A stretch of DNA of 64,000 bases from Pseudomonas sp. CFBP13508 (lineage in GTDB: Bacteria; Pseudomonadota; Gammaproteobacteria; Pseudomonadales; Pseudomonadaceae). The first letter of the stretch is position 1; the number at the start of each line of letters is the position of its first letter. Both the position numbers and the translations under genes were made by a program. Below are positions 46,075-55,937 of the stretch, in pieces. Below the pieces are notes generated by a model. It was given only the letters and a program-made list of their open reading frames with translations, ran no database searches and was not told where the DNA came from. The DNA lies in contig NZ_QFZZ01000003.1 in NCBI RefSeq assembly GCF_005233515.1, forward strand, positions 649,259 through 713,258, read 5' to 3'.

Positions 46075-47286
46075 TCAGTGATACCAGCGGCTGAACGCCC
46101 CCGGCTCACCGCGCAGCTCACTCTGCACCGTGGACAGCATGTCGCTCATGCGCTGCACAAAGGTATGATTTTGCGCCAATGTTGCCCGCCCGTGCCGGGC
46201 AATCGCCCTGCGCTCTTCATCGTGCTCAAGGTAATAGCCGCAAATTTCGATCAGATCCTGAGTGTCGCGATAGATCACCAGATCTTTGCCATCGGTGAAC
46301 AGCTTGTGCAGGTCATCCTTATCGTTGCTGACAAGGAAGCCGCCGCAGCTGAGCACATCAAACACGCGCATCGGCAGGCCAGATTCCACGAACGAGCGGA
46401 TGATGTTGAGGTTGATTTTCGAGCGCTGGAAAATCCCCGGCATCTCTGCGAAGTGGTCGGCATGTCCGACGTAGCTGCGGACTTGGGCTTGCCATTCATT
46501 ATTGCCATACACGGCAACCCTGAAGCGTTCTTCAAGCTGTTGAATAACGTCGATGCGTTCTTGCCACGAATGCTCTCTGCCCAGCAGGTAAGCCAGCTTC
46601 TGCGCCACCGAAAGATAGTGATCGCCCACCAGCGGGTAGCTCGACTCTTGCTTGATCGTGCCGATAAGCTCTTCGCCCAACTGCGCCGACAGGTTCAAGA
46701 AACCCTCGGGTTGATCTAGCAAGTCGATCAGCCGCTGACACCGCTCGCCGGTCTGCGGCGAAAGGTGCGGCAACATCGAAGTCCGGTATTCGGTACGGGT
46801 CAGGTTGGCGACAAAACTGATGTCGTTTCCAAAAGACGAATCCTGCGAGAAACAATCGATCTGATCAATGCGCTCCAGGTTGGCAGCGACCGGCAGATGA
46901 TAGACCTGCCGAACCCCGCTCTGCCTCAACCCGCGCGCAACTGACGCGTCATAGATGAAAGTAAAGCTGTGTGAATGATTGATCGCCTTGTCATAGATCG
47001 GATAGCACGGGGTATCGATCACCCAGGCCAGATAAGGAATTCTCAGCAGTTCGCAGACTTCACTGATGTACTGATTGAAGTTGATGGTGAGCACGTAGTC
47101 GGGCCGCATGCTCATCAGAGCCATGACGTTATCTTCATTCAGCGCCACAGGTGTCACGCTCAAACCCAAGGTCTGCAAAGCCTCGGCACAGTCACCCGAG
47201 ATAACGCTGGCCTCGAACACCACGATGGAGGCAGCAGGTTTCGATTGTTCGTGATAAGCAGTCAATTCCCTGAGACCCTTTTTCAT
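46075..47286 (-). CDS. CgeB-type glycosyltransferase (glycosyl transferases group 1 C-terminal domain)
   Basis: The chosen ATG at 47286 gives 403 residues, starting MKKGLRELTAYHEQSKPAAS. The frame is open upstream to 47382 but overlaps the response-regulator gene. The N-terminal half carries YVLTINFNQYISEVCELLRI and VIDTPCY, as in DUF3880/CgeB-like proteins. The C-terminal half has KINLNIIRSFVESGLPMRVF, then DVLSCGGFLVSNDKDDL, the donor-binding domain typical of the Glyco_trans_1_2 family. It is a soluble cytoplasmic enzyme without signal peptide. The acceptor is unknown; relatives glycosylate flagellin, spores or surface glycans. It lies 30 bp downstream of an OmpR-type regulator on the same strand. 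Confidence 0.8.
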   Translation of the reverse strand: MKKGLRELTAYHEQSKPAASIVVFEASVISGDCAEALQTLGLSVTPVALNEDNVMALMSMRPDYVLTINFNQYISEVCELLRIPYLAWVIDTPCYPIYDKAINHSHSFTFIYDASVARGLRQSGVRQVYHLPVAANLERIDQIDCFSQDSSFGNDISFVANLTRTEYRTSMLPHLSPQTGERCQRLIDLLDQPEGFLNLSAQLGEELIGTIKQESSYPLVGDHYLSVAQKLAYLLGREHSWQERIDVIQQLEERFRVAVYGNNEWQAQVRSYVGHADHFAEMPGIFQRSKINLNIIRSFVESGLPMRVFDVLSCGGFLVSNDKDDLHKLFTDGKDLVIYRDTQDLIEICGYYLEHDEERRAIARHGRATLAQNHTFVQRMSDMLSTVQSELRGEPGAFSRWYH

Positions 47287-47315
47287 CGTTTGATAAATTT
47301 TTCGATTGTCGTGGC

Positions 47316-48035
47316 TCAGTCGCCCCCTGTCGCCACACTCTCCAACCGATACCCATATCCATAAATCGTCAGCAACTGCCAACCGCGATCCGCCGTCAGC
47401 CCCAGCTTGTTGCGCAGCCGGTAGATGTGCGTATCCAGTGGTCGCGAGGATGTCGTCTCCTCGTTCGGCCAGAAGCGCTCATACAAATAGTCCCGCGACA
47501 GCGGCCGACCCAGATTGCTGAACAGACATCGCGCCAGGCGGTATTCGCGCTCGGTCATGAGGATCGGTTTGCCTTCACGGGTGACGGTCAGTTCGGCGTC
47601 GTCGAAAACCAGATCGTGAAACGTCTGCACTTCACCCGCTGCGCTGCGCGGCTGGCTATGCCGACGCAATACCGCTGCCACCCGCGCCTTCAACTCATTG
47701 GGGCGAAACGGCTTGCTGACATAGTCATCGGCACCGGCGTTCAGGGCTTGAACGATATCGCTCTCGCCATCGCGGCTGGTGAGCATGATTGCGACGGGTG
47801 GCGCGTCCATGTGTTCGCGGGTCCAGCGTAGCAGTGCCAAGCCGGTCAGGTCCGGTAGTTGCCAGTCGAGGATCAGCAGGTCGAAAGTCTCCCGGCGCAA
47901 CTGGCGCAACAAGTCTTCGCCGCGCTCGAAGCTGTGCAGTGACCACGGCTGTTCGCCAGCTTCGGCCATTTGCTCCAGGGTTTGCTCGACCCGGCGCAGT
48001 TCGGCGGGTTCGTCGTCCAGAATGGCAACGCGCAT
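47316..48035 (-). CDS. OmpR/PhoB-family response regulator
   Basis: This 239-residue protein starts at the ATG at 48035, with AAGGAA upstream. The receiver domain (1-about 120) has the acidic pair Asp7/Asp8, phospho-acceptor Asp57 in LLILDWQLPD, Thr86 and Lys108 in SKPF. The C-terminal winged helix (about 140-235) contains TEREYRLARCLFSNLGRPLS, RPLDTHIYRLRNKLG and YGYGYRLESV. It is encoded divergently from a histidine kinase and directly upstream of a CgeB-type glycosyltransferase. The target is unknown; an inverted repeat in the divergent gap is a candidate operator. Confidence 0.93.
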   Translation of the reverse strand: MRVAILDDEPAELRRVEQTLEQMAEAGEQPWSLHSFERGEDLLRQLRRETFDLLILDWQLPDLTGLALLRWTREHMDAPPVAIMLTSRDGESDIVQALNAGADDYVSKPFRPNELKARVAAVLRRHSQPRSAAGEVQTFHDLVFDDAELTVTREGKPILMTEREYRLARCLFSNLGRPLSRDYLYERFWPNEETTSSRPLDTHIYRLRNKLGLTADRGWQLLTIYGYGYRLESVATGGD

Positions 48036-48137
48036 CGGCGGTGTTCCTTGTCGCTGGGGCTGGGATGTCGACAATAGCGACTCCTCGGCCGCGATGAAAG
48101 AAGCGGCCCGTCGCTGGTCGACGTCCGCTATGATTCC

Positions 48138-48160
48138 TCGGGTCTACGCCTCAGACCCGA
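48138..48160. promoter_or_regulatory. Inverted repeat in the divergent regulator/kinase intergenic region
   Basis: TCGGGTCT and AGACCCGA are exact 8-bp arms with a 7-nt spacer, in the 164-bp gap between the response regulator and the kinase genes. No T-run follows, which argues against a terminator. A self-regulatory operator of the OmpR-type protein is possible (inference), although such proteins usually prefer direct repeats. Confidence 0.55.
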
Positions 48161-48199
48161 GACCTATGAAACCATTCCCGCTGCCCTGCCCTTTGCCTT

Positions 48200-49735
48200 A
48201 TGCGTAACCCTCAACGCCGACGTGAAAGTCGTGAGCCGAGCCAGGTCCAGCGTCTGTTCCGCCGGCTGGTGCGCGAGTGGTTGTGGATAAGTCTAGTGCT
48301 GTTGCCACTGACTGCCTTGTTGTCTTATCGCGCCCAGATCAATTTGCACAATCCGTCGCCAGCGCTCGGCGCGCTGCTGTCGGTGGCAATGGTCGCCTGT
48401 GTGCTGGGATTATTGCTGTGGCGACCGCGCTGGGCGCTGTGGGTCACCTTGATCGGTATGGCCTGTACGCTGATTGCCAGCGCCCTGCTCGCCGAGATCC
48501 GCTACTGGTGGTCGCCCACATCTGCAGCGCTGGGCATGTTGTTCGGTTACCTGATCTGGAACTGGCGGCGCCTGAGTGTGGTGCTGACCTATTTCGGCTG
48601 GGAGCTGGCGCGTCTGGACAGTGAACCTAAAGTCTTCCCGGAACGACGCCGGACCCGCTTCACCGGTGCCGACCGTTTGCAGGGACAGATCATGGCGCTC
48701 GAACAAGCCATGAGCCGCACCCGCGATACCCGGCGGTTCATTGCCGATGGCCTGGAATACCTGCCGGTGGCGACGCTGATCAGTGATCCGCAGGGCAAGA
48801 TTCTGCTGGGCAATCGCAAGGCGCGCGAGCTGTTCGAGGATCCGCTGGTGGGCGATGACGTACTCGATCAACTGGCACGGCTCGGCTATCCGGAGTTGTC
48901 CACAGCGCCGCGACCGCCGCTGGCCACCCTGCCGCTGCTGGAATTTCGCGATCACAAGGAGCGCAGCCTGCGCCTGGAAAGAGCAGCGCTGCTGCCGGTC
49001 GACGGCGATACGCCGATCGGTTGGCTCCTCAGCCTGACGGATTTGAGTGCCGAGCGTGCGGCCGAGGAGCAGCGCGGCGTTCTGCTGCGCTTTCTCTCCC
49101 ATGACCTGCGCGCGCCACATTCGGCGATTCTCGCCCTGCTGGATGTACATCGTCATCAGGCGGGCGCTGATGCGCCGTTGTTCGAGCAGATTGAGCGTCA
49201 GGTGCGCCGAGCGCTGGATCTGACCGATGGTTTCGTCTTGTTGGCGCGGGCTGAGTCCGAGACCTACCAGTTCCGCCCGACATTGTTCGCGATGCTGGTA
49301 TTGGACGTCCTCGATCAGGCCCTGCCCATCGCTCAGCAGAAACATATCGAACTGTTGAATCAAGTCGATGAAGAATGCCAGGAGCGTCTGCTTCTGGCCG
49401 ATCAGGGTTTGCTGACGCGCGCCCTGTTCAACCTGCTGGAGAACGCGATCAAGTACAGCCCGGCAGACACCACTGTGCAACTAAAGGTCAGTTGTCACGG
49501 ACAGTGGCTGCGCTGCGAATTGACCGATCAGGGCAAGGGGATTTCTGCCGATGAATTGCCTGACCTGTTCAGCCAGTATCGGCGTTTCTCCTCCGCTCAG
49601 GGCATCGACGGCGTGGGCCTGGGTTTGTCGATGGTCAAGGCTGTGATCGACCATCATGGCGGGACGATCGAATGTCATAGCGTGGTCGATACCGGAACCA
49701 CATTCCGCATCGAGTTGCCGCTGATTGCTGAATGA
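48200..49735 (+). CDS. Sensor histidine kinase (CHASE2-kinase-like, without CHASE2)
   Basis: This 511-residue membrane kinase has four predicted helices at about 27-43, 57-74, 79-97 and 107-122, with only a 14-residue periplasmic loop after the first. A PAS-like domain follows (about 180-285, LEYLPVATLISDPQGKILLG). The HisKA box RFLSHDLRAPHSAIL has phospho-acceptor His301. The ATP-binding domain carries LFNLLENAIKYSP, DQGKGIS and GVGLGLSMVKAV. The three-helix block plus WNWRRLSVVLTYFGWELARL is what follows the CHASE2 sensor in CHASE2 kinases, but the roughly 250-residue CHASE2 domain itself is absent. It is the likely partner of the divergent response regulator. Confidence 0.88.
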   Translation: MRNPQRRRESREPSQVQRLFRRLVREWLWISLVLLPLTALLSYRAQINLHNPSPALGALLSVAMVACVLGLLLWRPRWALWVTLIGMACTLIASALLAEIRYWWSPTSAALGMLFGYLIWNWRRLSVVLTYFGWELARLDSEPKVFPERRRTRFTGADRLQGQIMALEQAMSRTRDTRRFIADGLEYLPVATLISDPQGKILLGNRKARELFEDPLVGDDVLDQLARLGYPELSTAPRPPLATLPLLEFRDHKERSLRLERAALLPVDGDTPIGWLLSLTDLSAERAAEEQRGVLLRFLSHDLRAPHSAILALLDVHRHQAGADAPLFEQIERQVRRALDLTDGFVLLARAESETYQFRPTLFAMLVLDVLDQALPIAQQKHIELLNQVDEECQERLLLADQGLLTRALFNLLENAIKYSPADTTVQLKVSCHGQWLRCELTDQGKGISADELPDLFSQYRRFSSAQGIDGVGLGLSMVKAVIDHHGGTIECHSVVDTGTTFRIELPLIAE

Positions 49736-49746
49736 AAAAGGGGCAC

Positions 49747-49778
49747 AAAAAAACCGGCTATAACGGCCGGCTTTTTTA
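49747..49778. terminator. Terminator downstream of the histidine kinase gene
   Basis: CCGGC (49754-49758) and GCCGG (49766-49770) flank a 7-nt loop, with seven A before and CTTTTTT after. It is usable from either side, between the convergent kinase and acyltransferase genes. Confidence 0.85.
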
Positions 49779-49905
49779 CATCCGAATAAAACTTATGCAC
49801 GGATTTCGTTCAACTCATCGATTAATAAATATTGATTAAAATCAACAAGTTAGAAAACAATTACGGTCTTTTGAAGCAAAAGCGTACACAGGTTATCCAC
49901 AAAAT

Positions 49906-50685
49906 TCAGACAGCCAGTTGGTCACTCGCGGCCGGTGCCTGTGGCGCCGGTGGCAGCGAGCCCATTTCGCGCTGGGTTTTCTCGTTCCACGCCTGCACAC
50001 GGTCATTCAGATCAGCGATGGCGCGCGGCCCGCTGCCTTCGGCATACATCGGTTCGCCGATGACCACGGTGATCACTCCGGACTGTTTACCCCAGCCGAT
50101 TTTCGGCCAGAATTTGCCGGCATTGTGTGCAATCGGCAGCACCGGAAGCGCCGCATTCACAGCCAATGCACTGCCACTGCGGGAAAACTTCCCAACGGTG
50201 CCGTACGGGACTCGTGTCCCTTCCGGAAAAATCAGCACCCAGACGTTGTCCTTGAGCAGCTCATCGCCTTTGGCCGCGACCTGTTTGAGCGCGGCTTTCG
50301 GGTTGTCGCGGTCAATGGCGATCGGGCGCAGCATGGCCATCGCCCAGCCGAAGAACGGCACGTAGAGCAATTCGCGCTTGAGCACTTGGCTCAATGGCGA
50401 GAAATAAGCGGAGAGAAAGAACGTCTCCCATGTGCTCTGGTGGTTCGATTGAATCACGCAGGGCCGGTCCGGCACGTTCTCCGCGCCTTTGATTTCGTAG
50501 CGGATGCCGAGGAAAACCTTGGTCAGCCACAGGGCGCAACGGCACCAGTACACGTTGATGAAACGATAGCGCGCCTTGAAGGACAGAAACGGCGCGATGA
50601 AAAAGCTCAGGCTGCACCACAGCAACGCTGTTGTGCCCAGCAGCAGATAAAAAACAAAGATTCTGAAGGCCCGCAGTATCGACAT
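49906..50685 (-). CDS. plsC: 1-acyl-sn-glycerol-3-phosphate acyltransferase
   Basis: This enzyme acylates lysophosphatidic acid to phosphatidic acid in phospholipid synthesis. The 259-residue protein starts at the ATG at 50685 (MSILRAFRIFVFYLLLGTTA, a membrane anchor). Motif I is NHQSTWETFFLS (H-x4-E form seen in several proteobacterial members) and motif III is FPEGTRVPYGT. The frame is open to 50742, but that extension lacks similarity to the family. In P. aeruginosa the orthologue (PA0005) follows gyrB directly; here 3.9 kb separates them. A DnaA box lies just upstream at 50775-50783. Confidence 0.93.
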   Translation of the reverse strand: MSILRAFRIFVFYLLLGTTALLWCSLSFFIAPFLSFKARYRFINVYWCRCALWLTKVFLGIRYEIKGAENVPDRPCVIQSNHQSTWETFFLSAYFSPLSQVLKRELLYVPFFGWAMAMLRPIAIDRDNPKAALKQVAAKGDELLKDNVWVLIFPEGTRVPYGTVGKFSRSGSALAVNAALPVLPIAHNAGKFWPKIGWGKQSGVITVVIGEPMYAEGSGPRAIADLNDRVQAWNEKTQREMGSLPPAPQAPAASDQLAV

Positions 50686-50769
50686 GGCGACGGTTACCGT
50701 TACGGGGCAATGCCCCGACTGTTCAAGCGCACTCCCGAGCAATCCTTGGCCAGGAAATTCAGAAGTACT

Positions 50770-51303
50770 CTAGTTGTGGATAAGTTCTGCGGCAATCGCC
50801 GCCAGATCGTCAAAAATCAGAGTGCCAACCGGCAGGGTTTTGCCCTGAGTCTTCTCGCCTTTCCCGGTCTTCACCAAAACTGGCTGTGAATCGACGGCTT
50901 TGGCGGCCTCCAGGTCACCAAGGCTGTCGCCGACGAACCAGACGTTGGTCAACGGCACCGTGTAATGCTCGGCAATGGTTTTCAACATTCCTGGTTTCGG
51001 TTTGCGGCAATCGCAACCCTCATCCGGGCCATGCGGGCAATACACGATCAAGCCAACTTCACCGCCCTGCTCCGCGACCAGCTCGCGCAGGCGCGCGTGC
51101 ATGGCCTCGAGGGTGGCGAGGTCGTAATAGCCGCGAGCAATGCCCGACTGGTTGGTGGCCACCGCCACCGTCCAGCCGGCCTTGCTCAACTGCGCAATCG
51201 CTTCGATCGAGCCGGGCAGCGGAATCCACTCCTCCACCGACTTGATGTAGGCATCGGAGTCATAATTGATCACGCCGTCACGATCGAGAATCAGCAGTTT
51301 CAA
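50770..51303 (-). CDS. gmhB: D-glycero-beta-D-manno-heptose 1,7-bisphosphate 7-phosphatase
   Basis: GmhB removes the 7-phosphate from heptose bisphosphate in ADP-heptose synthesis for the LPS inner core. The 177-residue HAD-superfamily protein starts at TTG 51303 (MKLLILDRDGVINYDSDAYI) with GAGGGA upstream. The catalytic DxD motif is in LDRDGVIN. The zinc-binding loop is CPHGPDEGCDCRKPKPGML, and FVGDSLGDLEAA supplies the acidic metal ligands. It lies 10 bp after glyS on the same strand. Confidence 0.95.
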   Translation of the reverse strand: MKLLILDRDGVINYDSDAYIKSVEEWIPLPGSIEAIAQLSKAGWTVAVATNQSGIARGYYDLATLEAMHARLRELVAEQGGEVGLIVYCPHGPDEGCDCRKPKPGMLKTIAEHYTVPLTNVWFVGDSLGDLEAAKAVDSQPVLVKTGKGEKTQGKTLPVGTLIFDDLAAIAAELIHN

Positions 51304-51313
51304 CAGCAATCCC

Positions 51314-53368
51314 TCAACCCAGCAGCGAAATGTCGGCAACACCGAGGAACAGCCCACGCAGACGCGCCAGCAGCGCGTAACGGTTGGCCCGCACATTGGC
51401 ATCGTCGGCATTGACCATCACTGCGTCGAAAAACGCATCGACCGGCTCGCGCAGGGCCGCCAGGCGCGCCAGTGATTCGTTGTACTGCCGCGCCGCGGCC
51501 ATTGGCTGCACCGCCTGATCCGCTTGCTGGATTGCCGAGTACAGCGAGAACTCGTTGGCGTTGTCGAAATACTTGGCCTCGACCACGGTCGGTACCGAGC
51601 CTTCGACTTTGCTCAACAGGTTCGACACACGCTTGTTCACCGCCGCCAGCGCTGCCGCTTCCGGCAGTTTGCGGAAGGCCTGAACCGCCTGCACACGCTG
51701 GTCGAAGTCCAGCGCCGAGCCCGGCTTGAGGGCACGGACCGACAGGTAAGTGGCGACGTCGACGCCTTCGTCTTCATAACGCGCACGCAGGCGGTCGAAG
51801 ATAAATTCCAGCACGGATTCGTTGAGACCGGCAGCCTTGACCTTGCCGCCGAACGCATTCACCGCGAAAGCCACGGCGTCGTTCAGGTCCAGATCCAGTT
51901 GTTTCTCGATCAGGATACGCAGCACGCCCAGTGCCGCACGGCGCAGGGCATACGGGTCTTTGCTGCCGGTTGGCAGCATGCCGATACCGAAGATGCCGAC
52001 CAGAGTGTCGAGCTTGTCGGCGATGGCGACGGCTGCACCGGTCAGGGTCGCTGGCAATTCGGCACCGGCACCGCGTGGCATGTACTGCTCGTTCAGTGCC
52101 AGCGCGACATCCTGTGGCTCGCCGTCATTGAGGGCGTAGTAGTAACCGGCGACACCTTGCATCTCCGGGAACTCGCCGACCATTTCGGTGGCCAGGTCGC
52201 ACTTCGACAGCAGGCCTGCGCGGGCTGCCCACGAGGCGTTGCCGCCGATGCGTGCGGCGATGTACGCGGCCAGTTTCGATACGCGCTCGGCCTTGTCGTA
52301 GACGCTGCCGAGTTTTTCCTGGAACACCACGTTCTGCAGGCGCAGGTTGAACTCTTCGAGCTTCTGCTTCTTGTCCTGCTTGAAGAAGAACTCGGCGTCG
52401 GTCAGGCGTGGGCGCACCACTTTCTCGTTACCGGCGATGATCTGCTGCGGGTCTTTGCTTTCGATGTTGGCCACGGTAATGAAACGTGGCAGCAACTTGC
52501 CGTCGGCATCCAGCAGGCAGAAGTACTTCTGGTTGTCCTGCATGGTGGTGATCAGTGCTTCCTGCGGAACGTTGAGGAAGCGTTCCTCGAACGAACACAC
52601 CAGCGGCACCGGCCATTCGACCAGCGCGGTCACTTCGTCGAGCAGCGCCGGCGGCACGATCGCGGTGCCTTCCTGACGGGTGGCCAACTCTTCGGTGCGC
52701 TTGCTGATGATCTCGCGACGCTCGTTGGCATCGGCCAATACGTAAGCGGCACGCAGGTCGGCGAGGTAGCTCGACGGCGAACCGATGCGTACGGCTTGCG
52801 GATGGTGGAAACGGTGACCACGAGATTCACGGCCAGCCTTCTGCGCGAGGATCGTGCAGTCGATGACCTGGTCACCGAGCAGCATCACCAGCCACTGGGT
52901 CGGACGCACGAACTCTTCCTTGCGCGCACCCCAACGCATGCGTTTCGGGATCGGCAGGTCGTTCAGCGAGTCTTCGACGATGGTCGGCAGCAGGCTCGCG
53001 GTCGGCTTGCCGGCGATGTTTTGGCTGTAGCGCAGTTTCGGACCGCTCTGGTCGATCTCGCTCAAGTCGACGCCGCACTTCTTGGCAAAGCCCAGAGCTG
53101 CTTGCGTTGGATTGCCATCAGCGTCGAACGCGGCCTGACGCGGCGGGCCATCGAGGTTGATGCTGCGATCCGGCTGCTGAGTAGCCAGCGCAGTGATCAG
53201 CACGGCCAGACGACGTGGCGCGGCATACACGGTTTTGCTTTCGTAGCTCAGGCCGGCGGCTTGCAGGCCCTTGTCGATACCGGCGAGGAACGCATCAGCC
53301 AAAGTGTTCAGGGCTTTGGGTGGCAGTTCTTCGGTGCCCAGTTCAACCAGAAAATCTTGCGCACTCAT
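51314..53368 (-). CDS. glyS: Glycyl-tRNA synthetase beta subunit
   Basis: This 684-residue large subunit of the alpha2beta2 glycyl-tRNA synthetase recognises tRNA-Gly. [20 protein letters not shown] is the conserved N-terminus, followed by [11 protein letters not shown], and an anticodon-binding-like C-terminal domain. Its ATG overlaps the glyQ stop (ATGA, 53365-53368), consistent with equal production of the two subunits. Confidence 0.98.
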   Translation of the reverse strand: MSAQDFLVELGTEELPPKALNTLADAFLAGIDKGLQAAGLSYESKTVYAAPRRLAVLITALATQQPDRSINLDGPPRQAAFDADGNPTQAALGFAKKCGVDLSEIDQSGPKLRYSQNIAGKPTASLLPTIVEDSLNDLPIPKRMRWGARKEEFVRPTQWLVMLLGDQVIDCTILAQKAGRESRGHRFHHPQAVRIGSPSSYLADLRAAYVLADANERREIISKRTEELATRQEGTAIVPPALLDEVTALVEWPVPLVCSFEERFLNVPQEALITTMQDNQKYFCLLDADGKLLPRFITVANIESKDPQQIIAGNEKVVRPRLTDAEFFFKQDKKQKLEEFNLRLQNVVFQEKLGSVYDKAERVSKLAAYIAARIGGNASWAARAGLLSKCDLATEMVGEFPEMQGVAGYYYALNDGEPQDVALALNEQYMPRGAGAELPATLTGAAVAIADKLDTLVGIFGIGMLPTGSKDPYALRRAALGVLRILIEKQLDLDLNDAVAFAVNAFGGKVKAAGLNESVLEFIFDRLRARYEDEGVDVATYLSVRALKPGSALDFDQRVQAVQAFRKLPEAAALAAVNKRVSNLLSKVEGSVPTVVEAKYFDNANEFSLYSAIQQADQAVQPMAAARQYNESLARLAALREPVDAFFDAVMVNADDANVRANRYALLARLRGLFLGVADISLLG

Positions 53369-54318
53369 TGTGCAGCCTCCAGCTTGGCCAGTACTTCGTC
53401 ACGCAGATCCGGGGTCGCCATCGGGAAGCCCAGCTTGGCGCGTGCCAGCAGGTAGGCTTGCGCAACGGAACGCGCCAGGGTGCGCACGCGCAGAATGTAT
53501 TGCTGACGCGCAGTCACCGAGATCGCCCGGCGCGCATCCAGCAGGTTGAAGGTGTGCGACGCCTTCACCACCATTTCGTAGCTCGGCAACGGCAGCGGCT
53601 GGTCGAGTTCGATCAGGCGCTTGGCTTCGCTTTCATAGAAGTCGAACAGCTCGAACAGTTTGTCGACGTTGGCGTGTTCGAAGTTGTAGGTGGACTGCTC
53701 CACTTCGTTCTGGTGGAACACATCGCCGTAGGTGACTTTGCCGAACGGGCCGTCAGCCCAGACCAGGTCGTAGACCGAATCGACGCCTTGCAGGTACATC
53801 GCCAGACGCTCGAGACCGTAGGTGATCTCGCCGGTCACCGGGTAGCACTCGATGCCGCCCGCTTGCTGGAAGTAGGTGAACTGGGTGACTTCCATGCCGT
53901 TGAGCCAGACTTCCCAGCCCAGACCCCAGGCGCCGAGGGTCGGCGATTCCCAGTTGTCTTCGACGAAGCGGATGTCGTGCACCAGCGGGTCGAGGCCGAC
54001 ATGCTTGAGCGAGCCCAGGTACAGTTCCTGGAAGTTGTCCGGGTTGGGCTTGAGCACGACCTGAAACTGGTAGTAGTGCTGCAGACGGTTCGGGTTTTCG
54101 CCGTAACGGCCGTCAGTCGGACGGCGGCTTGGCTGCACGTAAGCGGCGTTCCAGGTTTCCGGGCCGATGGCGCGCAGGAAGGTCGCGGTGTGGAAAGTGC
54201 CGGCGCCTACTTCCATATCGTAGGGCTGAAGTACCACACAACCTTGCTCGGCCCAGTATTGCTGGAGCGCGAGGATCAAGTCTTGGAAGGTACGCACGGC
54301 TGGCGTAGGCTGGCTCAC
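53365..54318 (-). CDS. glyQ: Glycyl-tRNA synthetase alpha subunit
   Basis: This catalytic small subunit has 317 residues, from the GTG at 54318 with AGGTG upstream. It starts [20 protein letters not shown] and contains [17 protein letters not shown], the [19 protein letters not shown] class II segment and NYE-type glycine-binding residues. The frame stays open far upstream to 54975 because it runs antisense to tag; that extension is not real. It is divergent from tag. Confidence 0.97.
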   Translation of the reverse strand: MSQPTPAVRTFQDLILALQQYWAEQGCVVLQPYDMEVGAGTFHTATFLRAIGPETWNAAYVQPSRRPTDGRYGENPNRLQHYYQFQVVLKPNPDNFQELYLGSLKHVGLDPLVHDIRFVEDNWESPTLGAWGLGWEVWLNGMEVTQFTYFQQAGGIECYPVTGEITYGLERLAMYLQGVDSVYDLVWADGPFGKVTYGDVFHQNEVEQSTYNFEHANVDKLFELFDFYESEAKRLIELDQPLPLPSYEMVVKASHTFNLLDARRAISVTARQQYILRVRTLARSVAQAYLLARAKLGFPMATPDLRDEVLAKLEAAQ

Positions 54319-54399
54319 GAAATTCACCTGTTTCTTGGGCTGCGATTTAAAGAGCGGGAGTATACCCGATTCGTTGCTGCGCACGCCCCCTGGAGCCTT

Positions 54400-54957
54400 A
54401 TGCCACGCTGCTTTTGGTGTACCGAAGATCCGCTGTACATGGCTTATCACGATCAGGAGTGGGGCACGCCGCTGCGCGATGCGCAGGGTTTGTTCGAGTT
54501 GCTTTTGCTCGAAGGGTTCCAGGCCGGGCTGTCGTGGATCACGGTGTTGCGCAAACGTGAGCGCTATCGCGAGGTGCTGTTCGGCTTTGACGTGCAGCGC
54601 GTGGCGCAGATGAGCGATGCCGAAATCGACGAGCTCATGCTCGACCCGGGCATCATCCGCAATCGCCTCAAACTCAATGCTGCGCGGCGCAATGCTCAGG
54701 CCTGGCTGGCGCTGGAAGATCCGGTGGCGTTGCTCTGGTCGTTTGTTGGCGAGCAACCGATCATCAATCATTTCAAGGATCGCAGCGAAGTCCCGGCGAT
54801 CACCCCCGAAGCGCTGGCGATGAGCAAGGCGCTGAAAAAAGCCGGCTTCACCTTCGTCGGTCCGACCATTTGCTACGCGCTGATGCAGGCCTCGGGCATG
54901 GTCATGGACCACACCCAGGATTGCGACCGCTACGCGCAGCTCGCCAACGCCGGTTAG
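54400..54957 (+). CDS. tag: DNA-3-methyladenine glycosylase I
   Basis: Tag excises N3-methyladenine from DNA. The 185-residue protein starts at the ATG at 54400 with GGAG upstream ([20 protein letters not shown]). The zinc-ligand Cys4 and His17 are present, and the C-terminal His/Cys pair is in [29 protein letters not shown] is conserved in the helix-hairpin-helix fold. It is followed 41 bp later by the lipid A acyltransferase gene. Confidence 0.96.
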   Translation: MPRCFWCTEDPLYMAYHDQEWGTPLRDAQGLFELLLLEGFQAGLSWITVLRKRERYREVLFGFDVQRVAQMSDAEIDELMLDPGIIRNRLKLNAARRNAQAWLALEDPVALLWSFVGEQPIINHFKDRSEVPAITPEALAMSKALKKAGFTFVGPTICYALMQASGMVMDHTQDCDRYAQLANAG

Positions 54958-54998
54958 AATGCGCGCCTCGCGCACAGCACAAAGATCAGGAGTGACCT

Positions 54999-55886
54999 GT
55001 GGAAAAGTTTAAAGGCGCCTTGCTGGTAGGCGCTCTGCGGCTGTTTGCCCTGCTGCCATGGCGAGCCGTGCAGGCCGTGGGTTCGGCGATCGGCTGGATC
55101 ATGTGGAAAACCCCCAACCGTTCCCGCGACGTGGTGCGGATCAACCTCGCCAAGTGTTTTCCCCAGATGGATGCGGCCGAACGTGAGCGTCTGGTCGGTC
55201 AGAGTCTGAAGGACATCGGCAAGTCGCTGACCGAAAGCGCCTGCGCGTGGATCTGGCCGGCGCAGCGCTCGATCGATCTGGTCCGTGAAGTCGAAGGCCT
55301 CGATGTGCTCAAGGATGCGCTGGCCTCGGGCAAAGGCGTGGTCGGCATCACCAGCCACCTCGGCAACTGGGAAGTGCTCAACCACTTCTATTGCAGCCAG
55401 TGCAAACCGATCATTTTCTACCGTCCGCCGAAGCTCAAGGCAGTGGATGAATTGCTGCGCAAACAGCGCGTGCAGCTGGGCAACAAGGTCGCAGCGTCGA
55501 CCAAGGAAGGCATTCTCAGCGTCATCAAGGAAGTGCGTAAGGGCGGTGCTGTGGGCATCCCCGCCGACCCGGAACCGGCCGAATCCGCCGGGATTTTCGT
55601 GCCGTTCTTCGCCACTCAGGCACTGACCAGCAAATTCGTGCCGAACATGTTGGCCGGCGGCAAAGCGGTCGGTGTGTTCCTGCACGCCCTGCGCCTGCCT
55701 GACGGCTCGGGCTACAAAGTCATTCTCGAAGCCGCGCCCGAAGCGATGTACAGCACCGATACCGCAGAGTCCTGCGCGGCGATGAGCAAGGTAGTGGAAC
55801 GTTATGTTGCGGCGTATCCGAGCCAGTACATGTGGAGCATGAAACGCTTCAAGAAGCGTCCGCCGGGCGAGGCGCGCTGGTACTGA
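54999..55886 (+). CDS. lpxL: Lipid A biosynthesis lauroyl acyltransferase
   Basis: This 295-residue late acyltransferase (HtrB/LpxL family) adds a secondary acyl chain to Kdo2-lipid IVA at the inner membrane. It begins with GTG at 54999 ([21 protein letters not shown]-terminal anchor). The catalytic motif [13 protein letters not shown] is H-x4-[15 protein letters not shown] and [19 protein letters not shown] are further family segments. The orthologue in P. aeruginosa is annotated htrB (PA0011). Confidence 0.94.
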   Translation: MEKFKGALLVGALRLFALLPWRAVQAVGSAIGWIMWKTPNRSRDVVRINLAKCFPQMDAAERERLVGQSLKDIGKSLTESACAWIWPAQRSIDLVREVEGLDVLKDALASGKGVVGITSHLGNWEVLNHFYCSQCKPIIFYRPPKLKAVDELLRKQRVQLGNKVAASTKEGILSVIKEVRKGGAVGIPADPEPAESAGIFVPFFATQALTSKFVPNMLAGGKAVGVFLHALRLPDGSGYKVILEAAPEAMYSTDTAESCAAMSKVVERYVAAYPSQYMWSMKRFKKRPPGEARWY

Positions 55887-55937
55887 GCCGCCTCCATGTG
55901 GTGACGGTAAATGCAGACGCTTTGCGCTATCTGTAGC

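Noticed and set aside
53365..54975. A 536-residue version of GlyQ extending upstream
   Set aside because: The extension runs antisense to tag and only the part from the GTG at 54318 matches GlyQ.
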